From Streptomyces sp. NBC_01296 (GTDB lineage: Bacteria > Actinomycetota > Actinomycetes > Streptomycetales > Streptomycetaceae), in contig NZ_CP130720.1 in assembly GCF_035984415.1 (NCBI RefSeq), positions 3,844,001-3,908,000 of the forward strand: 64,000 nt of DNA, written 5' to 3'. Within the stretch, counting starts at the first letter, position 1. Every line of letters starts with the position of its first letter. The notes below the pieces were generated by a model that was not told the origin of the DNA, searched no databases, and saw nothing but the letters and a program-made list of their open reading frames with translations. Below are positions 33,621-42,735 of the stretch, piece after piece. A program made the translations under genes and the position numbers.

Positions 33621-34847
33621 ATGCCCCAGCAGAGCCCCCTCGATGTGCCCGAGGGCGACCCGTTCGGGCCGCACAACCTCCCGTACGGCGTCTTCTCCAC
33701 CTCCGCGGAGCCCGGCCGCCGTCGCATCGGTGTGCGCATCGGCGGACACGTGCTCGACGCGGGGGCGGCCGCGGCCGCGCTCGGCTCCCCGTACGCCGCG
33801 CTGCTCGGGCAGTCCTCGCTCAACCCGCTGCTGGCCGCCGGCCGCACCGCCTGGCGCGACGTGCGCCGCGCGCTGACCGCCTGGGTGACCGACCCCGGCC
33901 ACCGCGTGACGGTCGAGCCGCACCTCGTCCCGCTGGACGCCGTCACCCTGCACCTGCCGTACGAGGTCGCCGACTACGTCGACTTCTACGCGAGCGAGCA
34001 CCACGCCACCAACGTCGGCCGGATGTTCCGCCCGGACGGGGACGCGCTCACCCCCAACTGGAAGCACCTGCCGATCGGCTACCACGGCCGCTCCGGCACG
34101 ATCGTCGTCTCCGGCACCGACGTCGCCCGCCCCTCCGGGCAGCGCAAGGCGCCCGCCGACCCGGCGCCCGTCTTCGGCCCGTCCGTCAAGCTCGACATCG
34201 AGGCCGAGGTCGGCTTCGTCGTCGGCACCCCGTCGGAGCTCGGCAGCCCGGTGCCGCTGGGCGCCTTCGAGGACCACGTGTTCGGGCTGTTCCTGCTCAA
34301 CGACTGGTCGGCGCGCGACATCCAAGCCTGGGAGTACGTGCCGCTGGGCCCCTTCCTCGGCAAGTCCTTCGCCACCTCCGTCTCCGCCTGGGTGACCCCG
34401 CTGGAGGCCCTGGAGGCGGCCCGGGTCGCCCCGCCGGCCCGCGACTTCCCCCTCCTGCCCTACCTCGACGACGCCGACGCCGACCGGCCCGGCGGCTTCG
34501 ACCTGCACATCACCGTGTCGATCAACGGGCAGGAGGTCGCGCAGCCGCCGTTCGCGACGATGTACTGGACCGCCGCCCAGCAGCTCGCGCACATGACCGT
34601 CAACGGCGCCTCCCTGCGCACCGGCGACGTCTTCGGCTCGGGCACGGTCAGCGGACCCGAGGTCGGACAGCGCGGCTCGCTGCTGGAGCTGACGTGGAAC
34701 GGGCGCGACGCCATCGAGCTCGCCGACGGCAAGCGCACCTTCCTCGAGGACGGCGACACCGTCACCATGACCGCCTGGGCCCCGGGCCCCGAGGGCACCC
34801 GCGTGGGCCTCGGCGAGGTCACCGGCCGCATTGTGGGATCCCGCTAG
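33621..34847 (+). CDS. fahA: Fumarylacetoacetase
   Basis: The 408-residue enzyme is close to the usual FAH length. It has the N-terminal SH3-like domain (FGPHNLPYGVFS) and the catalytic FAH fold, with metal and catalytic residues in DYVDFYASEHHATN (Asp121, His127/128), LDIEAEVGFV and LLNDWSARDIQAWEYVPLGP. It splits fumarylacetoacetate to fumarate and acetoacetate, the last step of tyrosine degradation through homogentisate. No other genes of the pathway are adjacent. It is followed by a strong terminator. Confidence 0.94.
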   Translation: MPQQSPLDVPEGDPFGPHNLPYGVFSTSAEPGRRRIGVRIGGHVLDAGAAAAALGSPYAALLGQSSLNPLLAAGRTAWRDVRRALTAWVTDPGHRVTVEPHLVPLDAVTLHLPYEVADYVDFYASEHHATNVGRMFRPDGDALTPNWKHLPIGYHGRSGTIVVSGTDVARPSGQRKAPADPAPVFGPSVKLDIEAEVGFVVGTPSELGSPVPLGAFEDHVFGLFLLNDWSARDIQAWEYVPLGPFLGKSFATSVSAWVTPLEALEAARVAPPARDFPLLPYLDDADADRPGGFDLHITVSINGQEVAQPPFATMYWTAAQQLAHMTVNGASLRTGDVFGSGTVSGPEVGQRGSLLELTWNGRDAIELADGKRTFLEDGDTVTMTAWAPGPEGTRVGLGEVTGRIVGSR

Positions 34848-34873
34848 TCCGCCCCTCGGGACGAATGACATCA

Positions 34874-34903
34874 CCGGGGTGGCGGATCTTTCCGCCACCC
34901 CGG
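34874..34903 (+). terminator. Strong terminator after fahA
   Basis: Perfect 13-base arms CCGGGGTGGCGGA and TCCGCCACCCCGG with a TCTT loop begin 26 bases after the fahA stop. Confidence 0.9.
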
Positions 34904-34986
34904 CGTCGCAGCAGGTCACAGCCCTGACGCCGGGCCCTCGCGGTGGCGCAATACTGCGGCAACACCACTGGCCGGAAGCCGTCGGT

Positions 34987-35769
34987 ATGTTCCCTGCCAT
35001 GCCAGCCGAACGCACCCGTGAGCACACCGTCCCGGTCGCCGCCGCGCGCCGGCGGCGACTGCGCGCGGACCAGGCGCGGCAGCTCGCCGACCTGCTGCGC
35101 CACCAGATCCTGGCCGGCGGCTACCCCGGCGGGGTCCTCCCCCTGGAGGACGCCCTCGCCGCCGACTACGGAGCCGGCCGCAACACCGTCCGCCAGGCCC
35201 TCGACCTGCTGCGCGGCGAGCGGCTCGTCGAACGCCGGCCCGGGGTCGGCACCGTCGTCGTCTGCGAGAAGTACCCCCACGGCCTACACCGCCTCCAGGG
35301 CCTGGCCGAAACCCTGCACGAGCACGGCCGGGTCACCAACGAGGTCCGCACCGTCGGCCCGGTGCGCGCCCCCGCCCCCGTCGCCGGCCGACTGCGGCTT
35401 CCCGAGCACGCCGACGTGCTCTACATCGAGCGGCTGCGCCGCCTGAACGGGCTCCCGCTCTCCCTCGACCTCACGTACGTCCCCCTGGACATCGGCGCCG
35501 AACTGCTCGGCTGCGACCTGGAGAACACCGACGTCTTCCGGCTGCTGGAGTCCCTGACGGGACAGCCCCTCGGCCACGCCGAGATCACCCTCGAGGCCGT
35601 CAACGCCGACGCGCACTCGGCCGCCGTCCTGCAGGCCCCGCGCGGGGCCGCCGTGCTGATGCTGGAGCGGCTCACCCATCTGGGCGACGGCCGGCCCGTG
35701 GACCTGGAGTTCATCCGCTTCCGCGGCGACCGGATCACCATGAGCGGCCTGCTCCGCCGCTCCCTCTGA
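34987..35769 (+). CDS. GntR-family (HutC-like) transcriptional regulator
   Basis: The 260-residue regulator has an N-terminal winged helix (DLLRHQILAGGYPGGVLPLE, then DYGAGRNTVRQALDLL) and a C-terminal UTRA-type effector domain (ADVLYIERLRRLNGLPLSLD...). It lies directly upstream of, and on the same strand as, the ferredoxin/ABC/flavoprotein operon and probably senses that pathway's substrate. I use the ATG at 34987 because GGAAG lies eight bases before it; ATG 34999 is an alternative. Confidence 0.88.
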   Translation: MFPAMPAERTREHTVPVAAARRRRLRADQARQLADLLRHQILAGGYPGGVLPLEDALAADYGAGRNTVRQALDLLRGERLVERRPGVGTVVVCEKYPHGLHRLQGLAETLHEHGRVTNEVRTVGPVRAPAPVAGRLRLPEHADVLYIERLRRLNGLPLSLDLTYVPLDIGAELLGCDLENTDVFRLLESLTGQPLGHAEITLEAVNADAHSAAVLQAPRGAAVLMLERLTHLGDGRPVDLEFIRFRGDRITMSGLLRRSL

Positions 35770-35806
35770 GCCCCGCCCTCCCCCACCTTCCTCCCTGGAG
35801 ACAGCC

Positions 35807-36034
35807 ATGCCTCTGGTCCCCCAGCGCGGCGACGTGCCCGTGACCATCGACGAGTCCCTGTGCATCGACGGCTGCACCCTCTGCGTCGACATGTGCCCGC
35901 TCGACTCCCTCGCGATCCACCAGGACAGCGGCAAGGCGTACATGCACGTGGACGAGTGCTGGTACTGCGGCCCGTGCGCCGCCCGCTGCCCCACGGGCGC
36001 GGTGACCGTCAACATGCCCTACCTGCTCCGATGA
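35807..36034 (+). CDS. AprB-like 2x[4Fe-4S] ferredoxin
   Basis: This is a 75-residue iron-sulfur protein with two cluster motifs: CIDGCTLCVDMCP and CWYCGPCAARCP. The first, with its widened spacing, and the second, preceded by DE, resemble the beta subunit of adenylylsulfate reductase (AprB), though AprB is longer. It would deliver electrons to or from the AprA-like flavoprotein at the end of the operon. ATG with GGAG upstream; its stop overlaps an alternative start of the next gene. Confidence 0.88.
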   Translation: MPLVPQRGDVPVTIDESLCIDGCTLCVDMCPLDSLAIHQDSGKAYMHVDECWYCGPCAARCPTGAVTVNMPYLLR

Positions 36035-36075
36035 CCCTGGCGACCCTGGTGACCCTGGTGAAAGGCCCCGTTCCG

Positions 36076-37422
36076 ATGCTCCGTAGAAGAGCTCTCGCAC
36101 CCGCCGCCCTGCTGCTCCTCGCTCCGCTGGCCGGCGGGTGCGGCGGGGACGCCTCCGGGGCGGACGGCCCCGGGACGGTGACCGTGACCGTCGGCTACCA
36201 GTCCAAGACCATCAACACCGTCACCGCCGGCACCCTGCTGCGCTCCCTCGGCTACTTCGAGCAGGAGCTCGCGGCGCGCGGCAAGAAGGACGGCGTCACG
36301 TACAAGGTCGACTGGCAGGACTACGCCACGGGCGCGCCCATCACCGCCCAGATGACCGCCGGGAAGATCGACATCGGCTCGATGGGCGACTTCCCGCTGC
36401 TGATCAACGCGGCCCGCGGCAAGGAGCTGAAGCAGCCGACCCGCCTCGTCTCCGTGACCGGCTACAACCTGCGCGGCGGCCTCAACACCGTCGTCACCGC
36501 GCCGAACGCGAAGTTCGAGTCGCTGGCCGACCTGCGCGGCAAGAAGGTGTCGACCTCGGTCGGCTCCGCCGCGGACGGGACCCTCGTACGGGCCCTGCAG
36601 CGTGCCGGGATCGATCCTTCGAGCGGTATCCAGAAGCTCAACCAGCAGCCCAGCGTGGGCGCTTCCGCCCTCCAGGCGGGCAGTGCGGACGCGCTGTCGC
36701 AGTTCGTGGCCTGGCCGGGGCAGCTCGCGTACGAGGGGAAGGCCAAGGCGCTCTACGACGGCGCCGAGCTGAACCTGCCGACCTTCCACGGGGTCACGGT
36801 GCGGCAGGAGTTCGCGGCCGAACGGGCCGGCGTGCTGGACGACTTCCTGCGGGCGCAGCGCAAGGCGACCGAGTACCTGCGGACGCAGCCGGTCGCGGCG
36901 GCCGAGTCGGTGGCGAAGGAGACCGGGCTGCCCGCGGAGGTCGTCTACCTGTACAACGGCGCGAACGGGATCGCGACCTTCGACCCGGCGCTGCGGCCGG
37001 AGCTGCTGGCGGCGCTGAAGGAGGACGTGCCGGTCCTCAAGGACGCGAAGCTGGTCGGCGACGTGGACGTGGACGCGTTCGTGGACCCGGCGCCGCTCAA
37101 GCGGGCCGTACCGGACGCGGACTATCCGGCGGCGGCCCCCGCCCGGCCCGAGCTGTGGCTGAAGAACGAGCCCGCCACCCGGACGTTCGACACCCCGGCG
37201 GCCCTCCTGAAGGCCCTGAAGGGCGCGGACGTCCGGGCGGCGTACGTACCGGACGCGGAGACCGGGACCCTCTGGTTCGCCGACAAGGCGGTGTGGGTGG
37301 CGGAGGGCTCCGCACTGCGGGCGTTCGTCACCCGGGCGGGCGCCACGTCGTACGTCGACCGGCACCAGGGATCCGGGGCGCGGATCGTGAGCTTCGCCGA
37401 AGCCGGAGGCATCGCCTCATGA
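36076..37422 (+). CDS. ABC substrate-binding lipoprotein with NosL-like C-terminal domain
   Basis: This is a 448-residue lipoprotein precursor; the signal MLRRRALAPAALLLLAPLAG ends in a lipobox-like AGGC. Residues about 30-345 form a TauA/SsuA/NMT1-type binding domain (VGYQSKTINTVTAG, ADLRGKKVSTSVGSAADG). The last ~90 residues are extra and resemble NosL: VRAAYVPDAETG, ADKAVWVAEG, AFVTRAGATSYVDRHQG, and IVSFAEAGG. The Cys-x-Met motif of true NosL is not seen. Start is set at 36076 by the signal peptide; ATG 36031 overlaps the ferredoxin stop (ATGA) and would add 15 residues. Ligand unknown, sulfonate-like by family. Confidence 0.8.
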   Translation: MLRRRALAPAALLLLAPLAGGCGGDASGADGPGTVTVTVGYQSKTINTVTAGTLLRSLGYFEQELAARGKKDGVTYKVDWQDYATGAPITAQMTAGKIDIGSMGDFPLLINAARGKELKQPTRLVSVTGYNLRGGLNTVVTAPNAKFESLADLRGKKVSTSVGSAADGTLVRALQRAGIDPSSGIQKLNQQPSVGASALQAGSADALSQFVAWPGQLAYEGKAKALYDGAELNLPTFHGVTVRQEFAAERAGVLDDFLRAQRKATEYLRTQPVAAAESVAKETGLPAEVVYLYNGANGIATFDPALRPELLAALKEDVPVLKDAKLVGDVDVDAFVDPAPLKRAVPDADYPAAAPARPELWLKNEPATRTFDTPAALLKALKGADVRAAYVPDAETGTLWFADKAVWVAEGSALRAFVTRAGATSYVDRHQGSGARIVSFAEAGGIAS

Positions 37423-38276
37423 CCCCGGGGCGCCGGCTGCTGCGCCTGGCTTCGCTGGGGGCGGCCCTGGTGGCGTGGCAGCTGCTGACTTCGCTGGACG
37501 TGGAACTCTGGCTCCGGTTCGGGCAGTTCCCGACGGTGGGGGAGGTCGCGGCGAAGCTCGCCGAGCGGGCGTCGACCGGTCCGTACTGGCAGGACCTCGT
37601 CTCCAGCCTGAGCCGGATCGTGTCGGGCTTCGCGCTGGCGGCGGTGCTGGGGGTGGCGGTGGGCACGGCGATCGCCCGCTCGCGGGTGGCGGCGGACGTG
37701 CTCGGCCCGGTGCTGGAGGTACTGCGCCCGATCCCGGCGATCGCGCTCGTCCCGGTCGCGATCCTCCTCTTCCCCTCGAACGAGCAGGGGATCGTGTTCA
37801 TCACGTGCACGGCGGCGTTCTTCCCCGTCCTGGTGTCGACCCGCCACGCGGTGGCGGCGTTGTCCCCGGTCTGGGAGGAGGCGGTCCTGACGATGGGCGG
37901 GGGCCGGGGGCGGATCCTGCTGTCGGTGGTCCTGCCCGGGGCGCTCCCCGGGATCTTCGGCGGCCTGTCGGTCGGCATCGGGGTCGGGTGGATCTGCGTG
38001 ATCTCGGCGGAGATGATCTCGGGCGAGTACGGGGTGGGCTACCGCACGTGGCAGGACTACACGGTGGTGGACTACCCGGGGGTCTTCGTCGGCATGGCCA
38101 CGATCGGCGCGCTGGGCTGGCTGACCTCGACGGCGGTGGAACGCCTGGGCCGCCGCCTGACGCGATGGCTCCCGACCCGCACCGAGCGCCCCTCCGCAGG
38201 GCCGCCCGCTGCCACCGCAGCCGCCGCCCGGGGGGCGAACCCCCGCCGCCCGACCCCGGAACCGGCCGTTCCGTGA
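37419..38276 (+). CDS. ABC transporter permease, TauC/SsuC-like
   Basis: The 285-residue product has six predicted helices and the binding-protein-dependent transport signature EEAVLTMGGGRGRILLSVVL followed by PGALPGIFGG. It forms the membrane channel for the neighbouring binding protein and ATPase. The ATG overlaps the binding protein stop (ATGA). The C-terminal 40 residues are a Pro/Ala/Arg-rich cytoplasmic tail. Confidence 0.92.
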   Translation: MTPGRRLLRLASLGAALVAWQLLTSLDVELWLRFGQFPTVGEVAAKLAERASTGPYWQDLVSSLSRIVSGFALAAVLGVAVGTAIARSRVAADVLGPVLEVLRPIPAIALVPVAILLFPSNEQGIVFITCTAAFFPVLVSTRHAVAALSPVWEEAVLTMGGGRGRILLSVVLPGALPGIFGGLSVGIGVGWICVISAEMISGEYGVGYRTWQDYTVVDYPGVFVGMATIGALGWLTSTAVERLGRRLTRWLPTRTERPSAGPPAATAAAARGANPRRPTPEPAVP

Positions 38277-38343
38277 CCCCGCGCCCCCATCGCCGGGGCC
38301 GGCGCCGCCGACCGGCATTCGACTCGTCGCAGGAGGTCCCCCG

Positions 38344-39093
38344 ATGTCCGCATCAGCGGCCGTACTCGCCACCACCACCGCACCTCCCGGCGCAGCCCTC
38401 CGGCTGAAGGGGGTTCGGCTCGGACGCGCCGGCGGCCCGGCCGTCCTCGAAGGGCTCGACCTCGACATCCGGCCCGGCGAGGTGCTGGCCGTCGTCGGGC
38501 CCTCCGGATGCGGGAAGTCCACGCTGCTGCGCACCCTGGCCGGGCTGCTGCCCCCGCTCTCCGGCACGGTCACGCAGGACGGAACCCCGATCACCCGGCC
38601 CGACGCCGACCGGGCGCTCATCTTCCAGGGCGACGCCCTGCTGCCTTGGCGCACCGTACGGGCGAACGTCGAACTGCCCCTCGCCATCCGGCGCGTGCCC
38701 CGCGCCGAGCGGCGGGGGACCGCCGAAGGGTGGCTGGCCCGCGTCGGCCTCGGCGACCACGCACACAGGCTCCCGCACCAGCTCTCCGGCGGCCAGCGCC
38801 AGCGCGTCCAGCTGGCCCGCGCCCTCGCCGCGCGCCCCCGCGCCGTCCTCATGGACGAGCCCTTCGGGGCGCTCGACGCCCAGACCCGCGCCGGCATGCA
38901 GGACCTCCTGGTAGACGTCCTCGCCGGCACCGGGGCGACGGTCGTCTTCGTCACCCACGACGTGGACGAGGCCCTCTTCGTGGGCGACCGCGTCGCGCTG
39001 CTCCACGCCGACACCGTGGTCGACGTACCGCTTCCCCGCGACCGGTCCGCCGATCATTCGGCCCTCCGCCGCCGGATCCTCTCCTCCCTCTGA
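38344..39093 (+). CDS. ABC transporter ATP-binding protein, TauB/SsuB-like
   Basis: The 249-residue ATPase has Walker A GPSGCGKST (52-60), signature LSGGQRQR (147-154), Walker B AVLMDEPFGALD (167-178) and the H-loop THDVDEAL. It powers uptake with the preceding permease. A good GGAGG lies six to ten bases before the ATG. Confidence 0.94.
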   Translation: MSASAAVLATTTAPPGAALRLKGVRLGRAGGPAVLEGLDLDIRPGEVLAVVGPSGCGKSTLLRTLAGLLPPLSGTVTQDGTPITRPDADRALIFQGDALLPWRTVRANVELPLAIRRVPRAERRGTAEGWLARVGLGDHAHRLPHQLSGGQRQRVQLARALAARPRAVLMDEPFGALDAQTRAGMQDLLVDVLAGTGATVVFVTHDVDEALFVGDRVALLHADTVVDVPLPRDRSADHSALRRRILSSL

Positions 39094-39161
39094 CCGCCGA
39101 TCCCCGGCCACCGGCCCGGCCCCGGCCCCCGACCCCCCGACCCCCGAAGGGCAGCCCCACC

Positions 39162-41954
39162 ATGGACATCCCCGCGATCGCCGACGCCGAGGAACTCTCC
39201 TGCGACGTCCTCGTCATCGGCGGCGGCACCGCCGGCACCATGGCGGCCCTGACCGCCGCCGGCCGCGGTGCGCGGGTCCTGCTGCTGGAGAAGGCGCACG
39301 TACGCCACTCCGGCGCCCTCGCCATGGGCATGGACGGGGTCAACAACGCGGTCGTCCCCGGCCGCGCCGAGCCCGACGACTACGTCGCCGAGATCACCCG
39401 CGCCAACGACGGCGTCGTCGACCAGTCCACCGTCCGCCAGACCGCCACCCGCGGCTTCGCGATGGTGCAGCGCCTGGAGTCGTACGGCGTGAAGTTCGAG
39501 AAGGACGAGCACGGCGAGTACGCGGTCCGCCGGGTCCACCGCTCCGGCTCGTACGTGCTGCCCATGCCCGAGGGCAAGGACGTCAAGAAGGTCCTCTACC
39601 GGCAGCTGCGCCGCCGCGAGATGCGCGAGCGGATCCGGATCGAGAACCGGGTGATGCCGGTCCGGATCCTCACCTCGCCCGAGGACGGCCGGGCCATCGG
39701 CGCGGCCGCCTTCAACACCCGTACCGGCGCCTTCGTGACGGTCCGCGCGGGCGCCGTGATCCTCGCGACCGGCCCCTGCGGGCGGCTCGGACTCCCCGCC
39801 TCCGGATACCTCTACGGGACCTACGAGAACCCCACCAACGCGGGCGACGGCTACGCCATGGCCTACCACGCGGGCGCGGCCCTCACCGGAATCGAGTGCT
39901 TCCAGATCAACCCGCTGATCAAGGACTACAACGGGCCGGCGTGCGCGTACGTCGCGAACCCCTTCGGCGGCTACCAGGTCAACCGGCACGGCGAGCGGTT
40001 CGTCGACTCCGACTACTGGTCGGGGCAGATGATGTCCGAGTTCGCGGCCGAACTCGCCTCGGACCGGGGGCCGGTGTACCTGAAGCTCAGCCACCTCCCG
40101 GAGGAGACCGTCTCCTCCCTCGAATCGATCCTGCACACCACGGAGCGGCCGACCCGCGGCACCTTCCACGCGGGCCGCGGCCACGACTACCGCACGCACG
40201 ACATCGAGATGCACATCTCGGAGATCGGACTGTGCGGGGGCCACTCGGCGTCGGGCGTGCGCGTCGACGACCACGCACGCACCACCGTGCCCCGGCTGTA
40301 CGCGGCCGGCGACCTGGCCTCCGTACCGCACAACTACATGATCGGGGCGTTCGTCTTCGGCGACCTGGCGGGCGAGGACGCGGCGCAGTACACGGCGTAC
40401 GAGGGCCCGCTCCCGGCGGACCAGGTGGCGGCGGCCCACGAGCTGGTCTACCGGCCGCTGCGCCGGCCGGACGGGCCGCCGCAGCCGCAGGTGGAGTACA
40501 AGCTGCGGCGCTTCGTCAACGACTACGTGGCCCCGCCGAAGACGGGCGCGAAGCTCTCGCTGGCCGTGGAGGCGTTCACCCGGATGAGCGGCGAGATCGA
40601 GGAGATGGGGGCGCAGACCCCGCACGAGCTGATGCGGTGCGCGGAGGTGTCCTTCATCCGGGACTGCGCGGAGATGGCGGCCCGGGCGTCGCTGGCGCGG
40701 ACGGAGTCCCGCTGGGGCCTGTACCACGAGCGGCTCGACCACCCGGGGCGCGACGACGCGGGCTGGCTGCACCACCTGGACCTGCGCAAATCGGCCTCGG
40801 GGGCGATGGAGTTCACGGCCCGGCCGGTGGAGCCGTACGTGGTCCCCGTCCCCGAATTCACCCCGACGGGCGGGGCGTCGCGGCACCTGGGCGAGGTCGC
40901 ACTGGTCGGCGTGGCGACGGCGGGCCCGCGCACGGCGACTCCCCGCGCAGCAGCGGCCTCCGCGGCGCGCGCAGCGCTCCCGGGGGCAGCTGCGGCTGCC
41001 TCCATGACCGCGGCCGGCGCAGGGCCCGAGCCCTCGGCCCCGGCGGCTGCGGCCTGCGCGACGGTCCCGGCCGGGGCGGCCGGCCCCTCGCCCCGGATCC
41101 TCGAACTGCTCGCCCTGGCCGAGGAGTCGCCGGACCTCGCGGCCCTGCGCCCGTACCTCACCGATCCCGATCCGGCGGTACGGGCCGCAGCCGTGGCCGT
41201 GATCGGCGAGACCGTCCCGGCGGGGGCGGGCCCGGAGCTGGCGGCCCGCCTCGGCGATCCGGATCCGGCGGTACGGGCGGCCGCCGCGGCCGCGCTGCGG
41301 GAGCTGCTCGAGGTCCTGCCGGCCGACGCGGAACTCGGGACCGCCCTGCGCGCCGCCCTGGGGGTCCCCGACCCGGCGGTCCGCTCGGCGGCGCTCGAAG
41401 CCCTGCGCGCGCTGCGTCTCGGGGACGCCGAGGCGTACGCGGAGTCCCTCGCGGACCCCGACCCGGAGGTCCGTATCCACGCGGTCCGGGCGCTGGTCTC
41501 GGTGGACGCCGTCCCGGCCCTCGCGCAGGCCGCGGGCGACCCGGCCCGGGAGGTCCGCGTGGCGGTGGCCAAGGGCCTCGCGGCGGTCCACTCCCCCGCC
41601 CCTGCCCCGCTGGACCCCCTCCTCTCGGACCCGGACCCGCTGGTCCGGGGCGCGGCCCTGGCGTCCCTGGCCGCCACGGGCTGCCCGGCGCCGTACGCCG
41701 CCACCGCCATCACGGCCCTGGCCGACCCGGCCTGGCAGGTCCGCGCGGGCGGAGCCACCGCCCTCTCGGCGGCCGACCCCGCCGCGGCGGTCGCCCCGCT
41801 GGCCACGGCCCTGAAGGACGACAACGCGGACGTCCGCAAGGCCGCCGTCCTCTCCCTGCGCACCCACCGCGCCACCCCCCAGGCCCGCACAGCCCTGGCC
41901 ACGGCCACCTCGGACCCGGACGCCGATGTCCGCGCATATGCCAGCCGCCACTGA
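39162..41954 (+). CDS. AprA/FrdA-like flavoprotein fused to C-terminal HEAT repeats
   Basis: This is a 930-residue two-part protein. Residues 1 to about 600 are an FAD-dependent oxidoreductase of the fumarate reductase/adenylylsulfate reductase alpha class: dinucleotide motif VLVIGGGTAGTMAAL (17-31), FAD-region LYAAGDLASVPHNYMIGAF and the C-terminal helical domain (TRMSGEIEEMGAQTPHELMR). An Ala/Pro linker at about 600-640 joins eight or so HEAT/PBS-lyase-type repeats (DPDPAVRAAAVAVIGE and similar) to the end. AprA itself has no HEAT domain. With the ferredoxin it likely forms an AprBA-like complex acting on the imported compound. Substrate unknown. Confidence 0.85.
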   Translation: MDIPAIADAEELSCDVLVIGGGTAGTMAALTAAGRGARVLLLEKAHVRHSGALAMGMDGVNNAVVPGRAEPDDYVAEITRANDGVVDQSTVRQTATRGFAMVQRLESYGVKFEKDEHGEYAVRRVHRSGSYVLPMPEGKDVKKVLYRQLRRREMRERIRIENRVMPVRILTSPEDGRAIGAAAFNTRTGAFVTVRAGAVILATGPCGRLGLPASGYLYGTYENPTNAGDGYAMAYHAGAALTGIECFQINPLIKDYNGPACAYVANPFGGYQVNRHGERFVDSDYWSGQMMSEFAAELASDRGPVYLKLSHLPEETVSSLESILHTTERPTRGTFHAGRGHDYRTHDIEMHISEIGLCGGHSASGVRVDDHARTTVPRLYAAGDLASVPHNYMIGAFVFGDLAGEDAAQYTAYEGPLPADQVAAAHELVYRPLRRPDGPPQPQVEYKLRRFVNDYVAPPKTGAKLSLAVEAFTRMSGEIEEMGAQTPHELMRCAEVSFIRDCAEMAARASLARTESRWGLYHERLDHPGRDDAGWLHHLDLRKSASGAMEFTARPVEPYVVPVPEFTPTGGASRHLGEVALVGVATAGPRTATPRAAAASAARAALPGAAAAASMTAAGAGPEPSAPAAAACATVPAGAAGPSPRILELLALAEESPDLAALRPYLTDPDPAVRAAAVAVIGETVPAGAGPELAARLGDPDPAVRAAAAAALRELLEVLPADAELGTALRAALGVPDPAVRSAALEALRALRLGDAEAYAESLADPDPEVRIHAVRALVSVDAVPALAQAAGDPAREVRVAVAKGLAAVHSPAPAPLDPLLSDPDPLVRGAALASLAATGCPAPYAATAITALADPAWQVRAGGATALSAADPAAAVAPLATALKDDNADVRKAAVLSLRTHRATPQARTALATATSDPDADVRAYASRH

Positions 41955-42060
41955 CGGGGTCAACATCACGACCCCGTTCACACGTGGGGACGGTCCCGGA
42001 AGGATCCCCGGCGATACGCTGGACGGACTCACGAGACTCCGTCACATGGGAGCACTACCG

Positions 42061-42666
42061 ATGAGCGTCGATCCCGAGGAAACCGAGCCGACATACCGCT
42101 GGCCCGTCCCGCCCGCGGGCGGCTGGACAGCAGACGACCTCGACCGGCTTCCCAACCTGCCTCCGCATACGGAGCTGATCGACGGGAGCCTGGTCTTCGT
42201 GAGTCCGCAGACTCGTTTTCACATGCGCGCCCTGAGGTTCTTCGAGCAGCAGCTTGAATCCGTGGTGCCGGAGGGGCTCGAGGTGATCAGAGAGTTCACG
42301 ATCGACATCGACCGGCGCAACAGGCCCGAGCCGGACGTGATCGTCGCCGAGGAGGACGGCGAGGATCCGGACCAGACCCGGCTCCCCGCGTCGCTCGTCC
42401 GGCTGGCCATCGAGGTGGTCTCGCCGGAGTCGGTGGGCCGGGACCGCGAGACCAAGCCGATCAAGTACGCCCACGCCAAGATCCCGCACTTCTGGCGGGT
42501 GGAGAACAAGGAGGGCCGAGCCGTGGTCTACGTCTACGAACTCGACCCCGCCACCGAGGCATACGTGGCCACCGGCATCTTCCACGACCGCCTCAAGGTC
42601 TCGGTCCCCTTCCCCATGGACTTGGACCTCGCCGCCATCACGCCGAAGCGCCGCAGCGGCGAGTAG
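42061..42666 (+). CDS. Uma2-family (DUF820) putative endonuclease
   Basis: The 201-residue protein has the PD-(D/E)xK-like pattern of the Uma2 family: ELIDGSLVFVSP, RRNRPEPDVIVAEE, and LAIEVVSPESVGRDRETKPI followed by a lysine-containing KYAHAKIPHFWRV. Solo Uma2 genes are common in Streptomyces and their role is unknown. The ATG at 42061 has GGGAG eight bases upstream. It may be a separate unit from the preceding flavoprotein operon. Confidence 0.85.
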   Translation: MSVDPEETEPTYRWPVPPAGGWTADDLDRLPNLPPHTELIDGSLVFVSPQTRFHMRALRFFEQQLESVVPEGLEVIREFTIDIDRRNRPEPDVIVAEEDGEDPDQTRLPASLVRLAIEVVSPESVGRDRETKPIKYAHAKIPHFWRVENKEGRAVVYVYELDPATEAYVATGIFHDRLKVSVPFPMDLDLAAITPKRRSGE

Positions 42667-42677
42667 CACCCACACGC

Positions 42678-42716
42678 GCCGGGGCCCGGCTCCCCCCAAG
42701 GGAGCCGGGCCCCGGC
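42678..42716. terminator. Bidirectional terminator between Uma2 gene and nuoN
   Basis: Perfect 17-base arms GCCGGGGCCCGGCTCCC and GGGAGCCGGGCCCCGGC with a short loop sit between the two convergent genes and can serve both. Confidence 0.92.
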
Positions 42717-42735
42717 ACCAACACGCGACAGCCGG

